From NCBI GenBank assembly GCA_045639525.1, contig JAZUDI010000028.1:46846-110845 (forward strand): a stretch of 64,000 nt of DNA. Direction: 5' to 3'. Position numbers and translations under genes: made by a program. Source of the stretch: UBA1181 sp045639525 (GTDB taxonomy: Bacteria > Bacteroidota > Bacteroidia > Bacteroidales > Paludibacteraceae). Shown piece by piece: positions 1 to 13,400 of this stretch; the stretch's first letter is position 1, and the number at the start of each line of letters is the position of its first letter. The notes beneath the pieces are model-generated. The model made no database searches. It saw nothing but the letters and a program-made list of their open reading frames with translations, and was not told the DNA's origin.

Positions 1-1380
1 GACCGCGGTGTCGATAGGCGATGGAATCATGAACTCCAGAACATCGCTGTAAGGAGCATATTGGCAACCCTCCGGGCGGGTCTGGCAACTAGCACCTGAA
101 CAATCCACATACTGGGCGCGCACCTCATAGCGGGTGTTGTAGCTGAGGTTCTCGAAATTGTGGGAGTTATCCACGGCCTTACCCTCGGAATCCTTCTCAT
201 CCGACTTCTCCACGAAGAAAGGAGTCCACTTCTCCTGGCCCTGTTTCCTTATCTCAACATTCACTCCGCAATACTTTTCCTTCACGTCGCTATCTTTCCA
301 AAACGCGTTCGCAACCTGTCCGGATGTCTTGACGGTATCCATCTCGACCTTATCCAAATCCTTGTTGAACTTACGATCGTCGATAAGTAGCTTGAACGTA
401 TCTTTCTCAATGCCCGGAGCTCCGCAGAAATAAAAGACGCGGACGGGGGAATTTTTGTCAGTTATGGAAGGCATGTTATCCTTTGTGTAGGATGGCACCT
501 TCTCCAATTCTTCTCCCGTGACGGTCCTCACCCTCCATGCATAGGCATGATTCTCATTATAACCTCCTTCAGTAATATTATGGTTATAGAAAGGAGTATA
601 TACTATTTCGTTGACAGGGCAAAAAGAACCGTTATGGAAGGCAGACTGCGCCGCCGATTCGATTTGTCCCTGGTTTCTGTTCTCTATATCTCCTAAATCC
701 ACCACCTGCAAATGGTAACCGATCCTCATGCCCGTAGGATTGGCCGACTGCCACTGATAAGCGATGCCGTTTATCTGGGTGGCGAATTTCTTGACGTTAT
801 TCTCAGTGTCCACCACATATTCGAAAGCATGGTTGCATATCACGTCATTGTCGTACGGATAAATCTGAAGCGGTTGTACGGTATTGCCCTGCAGGAACAC
901 GGGATATGAAAACGGCATACTCAACGCGATCTTTCTTGCGGGGTAGGACGCCTCGTCAAACGCCTGGAAAGTAAAGGTATAGGCACCCTCGTCAAAGCAC
1001 TCGTTCCTGAGCTTGACAGATGCGTTCTTGAACATATCATCCAAGATATTTTTATTTGAAGCACTGGAGTTCGGGCCCATCGGATAGGTGAAGGTCTGTC
1101 CAGGATTGAACTTATATCCGCCGAACCATGTCTGGAATACCACTCTGTTCCTGTTGTCGTTCACCTTGAGTTGAATCACAAACTGCTCGCTCGTCTTGGA
1201 CAGATCCTTCAGCAAGGCCTGAATGACGATCCTATCCGATCCGACATACTCCTTAAGACATGTGCCGTAAGGAGGTGTCATCATTACCGAGAGGTCAATA
1301 GGATAAACTGTACCGTTTTGCGCCATACCCAAGATAGGCAACATGGCGATCAATAAAAGGGTGAACCAACGCTTCAACAT
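1..1380 (-). CDS. Exported protein with fibronectin-like region, partial (3' end outside window)
   Basis: The gene starts at the ATG ending at 1380 and runs left past base 1, so only about 460 residues are visible. The product opens with a clear signal peptide (MLKRWFTLLLIAMLPILGMAQ, cleaved about residue 20). It is followed by a segment beginning with PIDLSVMMTPPYGTCLKEYV, which resembles the N-terminal domain of large Bacteroidota surface proteins that I know as the TANFOR domain. Near residues 370-440 there is a stretch like a fibronectin type III fold (NLSYNTRYEVRAQYVDCSG). It lies 62 bases after the giant adhesin gene on the same strand and probably shares its transcript. Its role may be to partner or anchor that adhesin, which is inference. 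The TANFOR assignment is from memory of the family and is not certain. Confidence 0.8.
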   Translation of the reverse strand, partial: MLKRWFTLLLIAMLPILGMAQNGTVYPIDLSVMMTPPYGTCLKEYVGSDRIVIQALLKDLSKTSEQFVIQLKVNDNRNRVVFQTWFGGYKFNPGQTFTYPMGPNSSASNKNILDDMFKNASVKLRNECFDEGAYTFTFQAFDEASYPARKIALSMPFSYPVFLQGNTVQPLQIYPYDNDVICNHAFEYVVDTENNVKKFATQINGIAYQWQSANPTGMRIGYHLQVVDLGDIENRNQGQIESAAQSAFHNGSFCPVNEIVYTPFYNHNITEGGYNENHAYAWRVRTVTGEELEKVPSYTKDNMPSITDKNSPVRVFYFCGAPGIEKDTFKLLIDDRKFNKDLDKVEMDTVKTSGQVANAFWKDSDVKEKYCGVNVEIRKQGQEKWTPFFVEKSDEKDSEGKAVDNSHNFENLSYNTRYEVRAQYVDCSGASCQTRPEGCQYAPYSDVLEFMIPSPIDTAV

Positions 1381-1442
1381 TTTTATATCTTCTTTTTCGT
1401 CCCTACGGACATCTTAAAATTCCTTTTCTTTATCTATAACTA

Positions 1443-4400
1443 TTATCTCCAATAATCCTCATTGACCCCACGGTGGAGCAATGTGGCCGACTTCTGATCC
1501 TGACCCGTTGTCAGGAATATGATCGCATAGTCCGGCATTGCCGCCTCACCAAACAGATCCGAAGGATGATATGATTTCCTGAACACATATTCTCCATCCT
1601 CTAAGTTCAAATCTGAAAATCTGATCTCTATAGTCTTGGAAGTCTTTCCGTCAATATGGTAAACACGTATCTTAGCATCTTTCACACTTTCCGTAAAGGC
1701 CGCCCTGATCTCAATGTCCTCACCCTCCTTAAACGGATTAGGCGATGCGGAAAAACTGATGATCTGGTACCTTTGGCCTATAGGCGTGTACGGAGGATTA
1801 TTGTTAGGATTGATGACATGGAAGAAGTCGGTACGCTCCTCCAACTGATATTCGCAACCAAGGAAGTATGCCTTCATCAAGACGGAGTGGTTTGCCAAGG
1901 CCTCGCTCATGACATGGTTGTCCTTGATGTCCTTCAAATCAATGCTGCTGTCCTCAAACTTGAAGAAGTTCATATGCCTAGCCTGACCTTTGGATATTTC
2001 AGGACGAAGGTTAAACATTTTCTCGAAATAGGCGTCAGGCACCATCTCCTTGGTTCTGTCGCCATAGCGGCGCACAGCGTCTGCGGCCTCCTTGTTCGCG
2101 TCCAAATCGTAGATGTAAAGACGCTTGTCAAGCATCTTGATTCTCGGATCGACATTGTGGAACTCATCGTAGAACACATACGAAACGCTATCGAAGGTAG
2201 CCTCAGGACCGCAGACATCGATCAAGGCGACCACATCGCCGAACTCATACCAGGTCGACGCCCAGAAATCGAACGTATCCACTTGGAGCTCGCCCTCCTG
2301 GAACACCACACCCGAAGTCGTCTCACATTGGTTGGCATCCCTCACCACGACGGACACGGTAAAGCCCGGACTGGCCACAGGAATCTCCTCGATCGACTGG
2401 CAATCATCCTTGAAAACGGTTTCGCCGCCATAGTTGTAACCGTATGAGAACACGTACGGAGCGACTCCTCCCTTCACATTCTTAAGGAACAGGTTTCCTC
2501 CCTTCGTGACACTAGGTTCCTTGCACACGAAAGAAGCGGCGAACTCCGCCTCAAGCTTCTCCGGCTCCTTTACGACCACCTTCTCGTCAAAGGTCGCGGT
2601 GTCACCCATCACACTTCGGCATTCCCTATCATCGATGACAGTAAAATAATATGTGCCGGCAGGCATATCCCGCATGGTAATGTATCGTTGGATAATGGTG
2701 GTATCCTTCACCTTGTTTCCAGTGTTTGGATCGTACATATCCAATACGATGGAGCTCTCATTTACTGGGAGGCCTTTATAGAGCTGTAGTTTGTCAGCGC
2801 TCATCCAAGAAGTATTGCGCTCAACGGTATAAGGGGCGGTTCCTCCACTGACAAATAATTCAATAACACCATCCGCCATGCCGTTACAAGATACATTTTG
2901 GACAGATTTGCTGGAAGACTTGAAGATAGGAATCGTGTCAACGACTGTTCCCTGCACGTAAGTTCCGCAATGATTTCCGTCAACCTCATAAACGAAGAGT
3001 CCATGGGTCTTGCTTCTCATCTTCAACGACGACAAATCAACCGGAATATAACGGTAGTCTCCCTTCTCTCCGACATAATGGCTTGGAGCGATGGATTCAT
3101 GCATCTCCACAAGCGTCTGATCCCTACATTCGTCCAAGGTATCAGTCCTACATGGGGAGGTGTACTCAACCACCTGGTAGTTCTTACCCTCCGTGTAGCC
3201 ATCCACAAACTTGATCTCGACGGCCGCCGTAGGATCCTCAGGGCATTTCGTGCGCGTTGAATCGATATGTAACGTGAACCGGGAGGTAACAGGATATGTC
3301 TTCTCCGATTCGACCACACAACCCTGTTCGTCCAAAACGACAACCGTATAGTCTCCAGGATCCAGGAATTGGCTCACGCCCCATCCAGAAACCGTCGTTT
3401 TGTCGTAATGAGTAGCCTCTCCTCCACGGAATCCGTCGCTCTGCTCACCCAACGAGGACTCCACCTTCGACTTGTCGGAGAACGTGAAGTTGTACTCACC
3501 CCAACCGCCACTCGCATAAGCGAGAATCTGACGACGGGTTGGATCGCACGCCGCAAGATTCGCATCGAAGACGACGGAGTCGATCTTCAACGGAGAATCC
3601 GGAAGCTTGACCTCGAACGTGTCACGGTACTTACAAGCCTTGGCATCCTGCACCAAAACAGCATAATATCCAGCCGACAAATTTGATATTGTCACTACAT
3701 TGGACTCAAAGGTCTCACCCATTTTGTCGTGCCAGAACGGCTCCAAATGGCTGTTGGAATAGACAGGAGTCTTAATGATATCAGCGCCTTTGTAGTAAAT
3801 CTCCTCGGTGATATCGGTGCTATCAGGGAAGACTATATTATCAAGCACTTTCCATCCCTCATTCTTATAAGAATTGTACGACCATACAATGCTCTTGATA
3901 TCGCTTTGGTCATAAAGCGTGTCTATTCTATACGACAGAGCGACACCATTTGGCTGATACTCTACCACACCCTTATCTTTATCTTCAACATAGAGTCTGT
4001 TCAAGTTGTACGGGTCAGCGGAATCATGGGCGACAAAATACTGGTAAGACGCACCTCCTCTTCTAGGAGCGAGCGAGATCACACCATCCGAGAATGAACT
4101 ACAGCTGATCGGCATCACCGCCCTATTTAAGTTCACATCGGCTGGCTTCGTCACTCGGGTATCGAAATCGATTTTGTCGGAGCAACCCTTCAGCGCGCTC
4201 TTATAGGTGAACCTATAGGTACCCGCATCCAGATCTACATATTTATATCTGCCACTGAGACTACCTTCAGGATCAGCGGAGAAGAAATCATAGGTAATTG
4301 GAGTTGTTTCCAACGAATCAAGCATTCCGTATTTCTCGACACGCTGCTCAACAGAGAATGTATCGATACGGATAGTGGTGTCGTTGATGAAATTGCCGTC

Positions 4401-7400
4401 AATGTCAACCAACTGAGGATACGAGGTGTTGGTGATGACAATCGTATCATAATGGATGATGACGGTGTCTACCACTACTCCATCCTTCTCGACAGTCGTC
4501 TGTTCCTGAGAAACGACCTTAAATGTGGTGTCGTATGTAACGATAGGATTCAGAGAATCGTATTTAGGGGTGACGACATATGAGGTGTCAAGCTTAATAA
4601 CGAACGAATCAACATACTCCCCTGTCGGACCGTAATACTGAACGACTTTGGTCGAACTACCGAGGAACGAAGACTCGGAGAATCCGCCGGTCACATTCAA
4701 AACGATGACGCCGTCCTTGTCGTATGGACAAAGGAGTTCCAGTTTAGAAGGCTTATGCTCCAAATCAATCTTGTAAGGATCAATTCCCTTGACTTTGACA
4801 AACGTGTCTGGGCGAAAAGCCTCCCCGCATTCGTTAGACACCCAAATGCGCCAGTTACCCGCCGTCATGGTGTCAATGCTGAAGTAGGCGATCTTGCTCT
4901 CCTCGTCGATGCTCACAGGAAGAGCCGGACTAATCCTTCCGTCTGCAACATTGTCGTTCTTCACAATGCTGCAGCCATGGAGTGGTGTCCATCCATGAAC
5001 CTCAAACGACAAGACGCCGTTTGGCTCGTTTATACAGGTCAACCCCTTAGCGGAAACATTAGCGATGGCAGAAGGCTTATATTGGATTTCGAAAGCCTGG
5101 CTCTCATCAGAATTTCCGCAGATATCCTTCACAATCACCTTATAGAGTCCATAAGGCATCGACTGCACATCAAAGACACCAACATATTCAGGAGTCGTTG
5201 ATTTCGGTTTCACATCACTCAAATACAATCCCGACTCGGCTCCGACCTTATAGATGTCGGCGGTATGGGTATAGGTCCAACCCTCGACGTTGAACTGAAC
5301 TGCGCCGTTCGGAGAGAAACAGGTATGGTCCGTCACGTCAAACTTCGACCGAATCTTCAACGGAGGGAGTGCGTCAACCTTCACTGTCTTTACAGCGGGA
5401 GCCACGCCCATGTCGCAGTCGATCGAGCCCAGATAAGAGACAACCTGGTACTCGCCAGGGGCCAAAGTGCGAGGAGTTGAATAACTGTTATCCGGATCCA
5501 GAACGCACTCCACGGAAACCGAGTCATCGGAACCGACCATTCTATAAGAGACTGTCGCCGTGATGGCGAAGTCCAAAGGCGCGGAAAGGGATGGTTTCAC
5601 GAGGATCGAGCCGTTGTTACCCTGGTAGCACTTCTCCGACTCAGGATATACCTTTTGGGAGATAGACGGCAATTGGTCCGCTGTCGGAATAACGAACGAT
5701 TTCTCGAACTGGTCACAACCATGATCGTCTGTGATGGTCAACGAATACGACCTTCCTGCCTCCAACGCGAACGGGATGTTCTCGTCGCCCTCGACAGACT
5801 GCTCTCCGTCGCTCCAGAGGTAGGAGTACGAGCCACATTCACCGGAAGCTGAAGCGATCAACTTGGATGTCGCGCAGTTTCCAGTCAATGTGTATTTGAT
5901 TGCCAAGGTGTCAGGACCAGCGATTCTCACATACTGTCCGACGCTGTCCGGACATGAGGCGTTGACAGACTTGAAGGAAACATAATAATCTCCCTTGCCA
6001 ATCTGGTCACAGACAACGCTCCCCTTCTCATCGAACACACTGTCGTTAACAAAGGCCTTATGGTTATCCAAAATACCGCCGGACACTGTGAATGATATTT
6101 GAGCGTCATTGGCACGAGCGCATGTTACAGAGTCCGTATAAGAATCGACCGTCAAAGCCAATGGCTCATACAACGGGAATTCCACGCTCTCCGTTAACAT
6201 TTCGCTGCCACAAGCGTCCAATACCTGATAATAGTAAGTGTGACCACCTGAGAGCTTAGCGGCGTACAATTTGGAGACACCACCCTCCACAACAGGAGTC
6301 ATAGGGAAAATACCACCTGAGGATGAGATTAAATTAACCATGTAGTCTTCCTCCCATCCCGTAGCGCTATTCACTGTCACACCGTCCGGATCAGACAAAC
6401 ATGTCTGCGGAGAAAGAATCTTGAGAGGATCCATGGCAAAAGGAACCGCTTTAGGGGATACCGAAAACTCACCCTTGATACTTGATGTATCCAAACGGCA
6501 AGTCTCCGTTCCGTAATAAACCTCGTAAGAGAAGGAACCGACAGGCAAGGTGCGGATGGCGAGCAATCCCTTGGAATGCTCATAAGTGTCGGACACGCCC
6601 GTCACCTCACCGGTCTCCTTGTTTGTCACTGTACATGCTACGGACTGCTTGGCATTCTCCGTGGAGAAACGGACCTCTATCGTTCCGTTGTTGCCCTTGA
6701 AGCAGGTGATGTTCTTGGTAGCCACGCTATCAACACTCAAAGGCGAAAGGTTCTCCACATTAGGAAGAATGGTCAAAGTGTCCGGAAGGGAGAGACAATG
6801 CACGGAGTCCTCCACCACACAGATGTAGCTGCCCGCACTCACCTCGTTCATGATAGGAGAAACGCTATCGGCCTTCTCACCGACAGGATTGGTCCAATGG
6901 TATATGTATTTGCCGCGGCCTCCTTGGGCTGAGACCTTCACCATGCCATCGACGCAAGCAGCTCCGTTGCTGACCAAAGAGACAGACAACGGTTCCGGCG
7001 ACCTTATCTCAAAAGAAGCGTAGGCTGAATCCGTGCAATCGGTGCCGTACTTCTTCAATCTGACCTCATACTTGCCTCTAGGCAAATCCTCAAAGGAAAG
7101 CACGGTATCCTTACCCGCAAACAACATGTCGTAAGCGTAGCCATTGGACGACTTCAAGGAGAAGTTAGCGGCGGCACCCGCCACCACATGGACCTTGGCA
7201 GCACCCAAATCCAATCCGCAAGGCAAAGAGTCAACAGTGTACTCCACCAACTCCATATCCACAAGCTCACTGGCTGGCACCGCCACAGTGAAATCCTTGA
7301 CAGGATATTGGTTTTCACACGCATCGACCGCATAAAGCGTATGGTATCCGACTGGGATCGCAGACAACTGCACCTCAGCCAGAGAGGTGACGGCCGCATC

Positions 7401-10400
7401 CTCTTCGCTGATCAGCTCGAATCCCTTGGTCAGAGAGCTCACCTCCACGCTATCATAATAGAACTTCATCGCGGGATGATAGCCCACCAAAGAAATCTTC
7501 AACTCCGAAGTTGGCTCATTGGCGCATGAGGTGAGGATCATGTCAGCGCACGGCATGGCGTGCAAAGAGTCGCGATCAAAAATTTCAAAAGAAACAGATG
7601 TGTCAACCACACACTGGGTAATAGGACTAATACTCAATGTATATCTGCCTGTAAGCATCTCTTCATTCTTATATATAATATTGAAGGAGTTCACATCAGA
7701 TGAAACCGTATCTCCAAGACTGTTGATCACATATACATCAGTACTTCCTGGAATATTACAATGAGGAGTCAATGAAACTATACCATAACCGTCTCCATGA
7801 CACAATGTAGGTTGAGCCACCACTTGGTCTAGCTTGATATGGTCAAACGGGTTGACATGCAACTCCAAATTATAGATCGTATCGGTGGCGATCTTACCTC
7901 TTGCGAATCTCTCGTAGGAGTAGAGTCCTTCAGAGAGAGTATCACTTTGCAAATTCCAACCGCCGCGTTGATAGTTAAGTCCCAAGCATACGGTGTCGAC
8001 CAAATCCACAACAACCGTATCACGACCACTGAACATCTCATAAGCTCCGATGCTCGTGAGGTCAAGACGCTCAGTGGCGATTTGGTCAACCTTCACGCTG
8101 GCCTCCTCTATCGGCATTCTGACATACTCTCCGTTAGGCAACACGTCGAAAAGCATAGGGATGACAGACGTAAAGTGCTCTGGCTTCTCCACCCTGGTCT
8201 CTGAGATGAAACGGTCAGCCTTCATTTCTCCCGCAAGCACTCCGACCAGATCCTCTGAGGTGAGCATCATATCATGCTCGCCCATAAGCCACTGTCCGTT
8301 CGCTGATTTCGGCTCATTGACGTAGATATTATAATCCGATTCCAACTTGCCCGATACACTCTCCGAACTTGCCGTCAAGTTGACGAACGTGTTGAATATA
8401 TTTCCGACCAGCTCCACATCAGCGTTAGAAGGGAGGTAAACACCCAAGGATCCTTTGCTGTAGTAAGATATGGTGTTATGGCGGACACCGACATTCAACT
8501 CATCCCCGCCGGCAGTATGGTTAACAGTTATGGCCGTTATGACGTTATTGAACGTGGAGTTCTGGATCTTGACATCTCCCTCCTGCATCATAGCGGAGAG
8601 GGCGGATGTAACATTATCAAAAGAAGTTCCTTCCACCTTCATGAAAGAAGGTTTATAATACGCGGTGTGGGACAAACCATACTCCTTGATGCTGTCGAAG
8701 CGACATGCCGTGACAGTAAGCGTATCCGCATTCGAGAAGATACCCAACGTCGTATTGAAGAACGAGCAACTATCCAAATGAGCGTTGAGTGTTTCCCCGT
8801 TTGTCGAATACATAGTCAATGCGGCGCTGCATCCCCTGAACTGGGTATGATTACCCTTGAAACGCAAGCCCTTCAAGTTGACTGTTCCCGACAACTTTGA
8901 TTCGAAATACATCACGTACGAGGAATTGTCCTCGAAATTGGCGTCAGCAACTACCGCATAATCGCTTGGCGAAACCGAATAGACATCATTCTCCTCCATA
9001 TCGGCGGATAGAATAGTGGCGTATTTGACCGGATCGGACACCGCACCCTCATTAGCCTGCGGGCTATAACCTCCGAACACGTTCAAAGGACGTGACGCAT
9101 AGAATCTACGATACGAGTTCTTGTGCGAATAGTTGTATACCCTATCCTGCAGAGGATGGTAGGTTCCCGCCGCGACATGGAATGTTGCTCCGGCTGGTAC
9201 GATCGCGAAGTAACGAGCGAAGGTGGAATCGCCCATGGCGTTAGCCCAGTCACGACCAGTTCCATCTCCGACAGGCGACTGTTTCACATAATAATCCACG
9301 TATGTAGGGAACTCGAACGCACCCACGCAGCTTGTATCCTTTCTGGACATTCCTCTCTGATCCGCATCCACTCGCTTAGCCTCGGAAGGGATGGCGATAA
9401 CCTTTCCTCCCTCGAACAACGACTGGAACACGGCTACTGTAGGAGTGTAACCACCATTATCCTCCACATTAGCGCTGAATACACTTTCCTTTTCATATGA
9501 CACCTTTCCGTCAAACACATTCTCGTACTCGACAGGGCCCATCTTCATGTCATTTTCTTCCACACCACCTGTCCAATCGCTTGGGAAGATATTGTAACCT
9601 TCGCTGGCGACATTGGCTTTAGACACAAGGATATCCTCATTACCCACAATGATGTTACCAAAGAGAGAAACCTTTGATAGATCGTCGAAGGCTGCAGCAA
9701 ATGACGCGTTATTGTCTGCCGATACCGTAACTTGGTTACCGATCACAGTGTTGTTGACCATCGAAACCGCCGAACGGCTCAAAGCAAGTACCGTACCTGT
9801 CGTCGCCATGTTGTTCGCGATGGTATTATTCTTAAAGGTCGCATCGGTATTAGAGAGGTAAGCAACCGCACCCGAAGGATTCTCCACCACACAACGGGCG
9901 CCACCCTGCACATTCAGATGGAGAGTGGAATTTTCGACATTCAACCTGCCACCCTCCAAATCGAACGCCGTACCACGTACCGCCTCGTTCTTGGTTATCA
10001 CTGAATTGAGCACGCTGATATCCGCATTCTTAGCGGAGATGGCTGAAGATAGGTTTTCGGTCACCACACACCTATCAACTAACAAGCTTCCGCCGTCCAT
10101 CTGAACCGCTGAGTTTCCGCAACTATGGACTCCTGACAAAGTCAGACCGAATAGCGTCACTGATGGATTTCCATTAATTTGGATGAGGAACGAGTCGTTC
10201 TCCGCGAAGCCAGTAGTATAGACATCATCCAAAGAGTATGTCTCCACGCTAAAGTTGTCATTGCCTTTGACGTCCGCTGTCAGACGGGTCTTATAATGCT
10301 CAGGCGCAGGAGCCACTCCAACTGTGGTCACCGTATCAGGATAGCCACCGATCAATGTAACTGATGTGTTAATATTATAGAGACTTCCCTTGTCAGGATC

Positions 10401-13400
10401 CACATACGTGCTATGATAGTCTCCCGCAGCGATATGGAACGTCTCTCCATCGTACACCAACGGCAGGTATTCCGCAAAATCTGATGGTGACATTGCATTG
10501 TTCCAATCAGAACCATCTCCTGTACCGTCAACCTTGACATAGTATCCATTGTCATTCTTTTGAGGACGGACTGCCAAAGAAAGGTTTATGACGCTATCGC
10601 AACCTGCATCTGTTTTCAAGGTATCGCTGAAATAATATGATCCGACCTTCGAGCAAACCTCATCCAGATTCCTATCTATGAATGTATACGAGTCGCCAAC
10701 CAACACCGTGTCCTTAACCTCAACTTTCACAGGGCTGCAGCTAATTTCGTATGCACCCATACAGGTCATATCAAGACGCTCTACACCTCGTTGGTCTGTC
10801 AATACATTTTCAAGACGTGGGAATCTGATCGTCGTTCCATCAGAAAGTTTATCGCTTTTGAGTGCGACAACTGGAGTAAGAGCATCCTCATTTTTGATGA
10901 TTGGAGAGAAAATTCCAGTCGATGCGTCGAATGTTCCATCAAAAAGAGATGTCAAAATTTCCTCGTTTCTGTCAGGAACAATTTCCAATTCCGTAGGGAG
11001 ATCCTTTCGGTCAAAGATTGAAAGGATATTCTCCTTTAAAACGCTCTCATCAATTGGACTTATTTCGTAATCTCCATAATTAAGGATTCGAGACAATATA
11101 TTGTTCTTAAAATCAATCTCGCTGGACCTTGTTCCTATCACTTCTCCATTGTTACCCAAAATGATATTTCCTCTAAACAATAAATTTCCAGGAAATGAAT
11201 TGACCAAATATCCTCCAAATGAATTACCTACAATTGTATTGTTCAACATGGTTGAGTTGCAACCTGAATAACTGAATAGATTTCCTTTATTACCTTCATT
11301 TACGTTTGACATATTTCCAGTAATGTCCTTATTGGTATTCGAAACTATCGTATTGTTAACGAACAGAACATTCTCGGTACCAGAATTAAACTGCATTAAA
11401 GTAGTAAATTCATTATTGTAAATTGAATTACCATTTAAACTAGTTCCCTTTTTAGCATTCTTACCGTTAAACAAAAAGTGCAAACCTTTATTTTGGTTGT
11501 ACTTGGAGTGACTCAAATCAGCACTGTGATAGCCATTAAAATAAATATCGGCATCCGAACTACCTAAGAATTCGGAAGAATCAATGTTGATAGAATCAGT
11601 TGTAACATACAGAAGTCCTGAAGAGACCGTATTCTTGAAACGACAATTATTAATACTGAAATAACTCAAGTCGTCCCCTCCTTTTTCTGTTAATATAAAA
11701 TACCCTTGGGATTCATTATCAACAAAATCACAATCATCCATCACAAAACCCGACCATCCATATTTTTTAATACCACCTTTATTTTCTTCAAAACTTGTTG
11801 ACTTCAACAAAGTATTGTCAAGAATATAGAGAAGACCCTTGTTATTCTTAAGTTCTGAATTTGTTAGAGAGAAATCGTGTCCTATGGATTTAATTATTTC
11901 TGATCCATCACCATTCGCATAAGCATAAACTTTATTTAACCTTAATTCATGACCTGGATGAATACCAGGATTTTCTTGTGCTTGAATCAAACTACTCTGG
12001 TTATTTTCGAAAAGGACGGAATCAACTGACAATTTCATGGCCTGAGGCATAAAAATAACACTCTCTAGGTTTTTCTTGAAGGCCGAATTCATCACCTCTA
12101 CGACATCACCTTCATATGGCATGTAAATCGAATAGCCGTTATACAAGAATTCGGAACGAGAAATCTTAACATGTTGATTGGGACTAACGAAATAGACTGC
12201 GTTTTTTGCATTCTTTATGTATAGTCCATCAAACTCGACAGACAAATCTTTATTTATGTTTGAGAAGAATATATAGATTGCATTATCCTCTCTACCTTCA
12301 ATGTCAATTGTCACAAAACCATCATCTCCCACGGTTTCTTCAACCAAATCATTCCTTATTATATCTCCATCAAATATAGTTTGATATATCTCAGGTTCGC
12401 TTGGCACTTTCAAAGATTCTTCTGCAGATCCTGACGCCTCTGCCGGATATCCTCCTCTAATAGTCACACTACTATTGATAGTATATTGACGGGAATTTGC
12501 TGTTTTTGCGACATTCAAATTATAACCATACAGCGGTTTATATGTACCTGCTGCCACATAAAACGTCACACCATCGGGAACCAAAGGCAAGCACGCAGCG
12601 AAATCCTCACCACTCATGGCATCATCCCAACTGCTACCGTCTCCCTTTCCTGATCTTTCTGTCTTGACATAATAATTAAGGGAATCAGCGTTAGGTCTTA
12701 CAAACAGAGTATATGAGATTATACTATCACATCCTTCGCTTGTTTTCAACGATACTAATACATTTTCATGTCGACCAAAAACCGTATATACAGAATCATG
12801 GAACTCCTCTCCTATTGAAATTGTATCTATAGCATACGTAGTATCAATCTCGCATGGAATTTCATAGGCACCCATACAGGTCATCTCTCTTCGAACTGCT
12901 CCTCTTTGGTCAGTGAACACACCATCAATACGTGGAAAACGAATTTCAACATCGTCTGATAGCTTGTCATTCACGACCTTCACAGTTGGAGTTAATCCCA
13001 TGTTATCTGCAACATTTGCATCAAACAACTTTGCGGTCTTATCGTAATGACCATCTAAGATGGTTGAACAATCTTCATAGGAAATCAATGTGTTAGTTCC
13101 AGTAGAGGAAACACCAGTTCCCTCTATAATAATATTATCCTTAGCATGGACGTCAAAATCACTCATTCCACCATCAATCACGACACCATCAATGATGTTT
13201 CCCACCATGCTCCAGTTTCCTGGATTATAAAGTACGACACCATTCTCACCAACAACTGGAGAACCCGTAGTGTTTGAAATTAACGTATTGTTATAAAACC
13301 TGAAATCGTCGATATCAGTAAGATTAATCGTACCAATATTTCTATTATAATTATGAGTATAAGTAGAATTAATAGATTGAAAACGTTCACATCCATAGAT

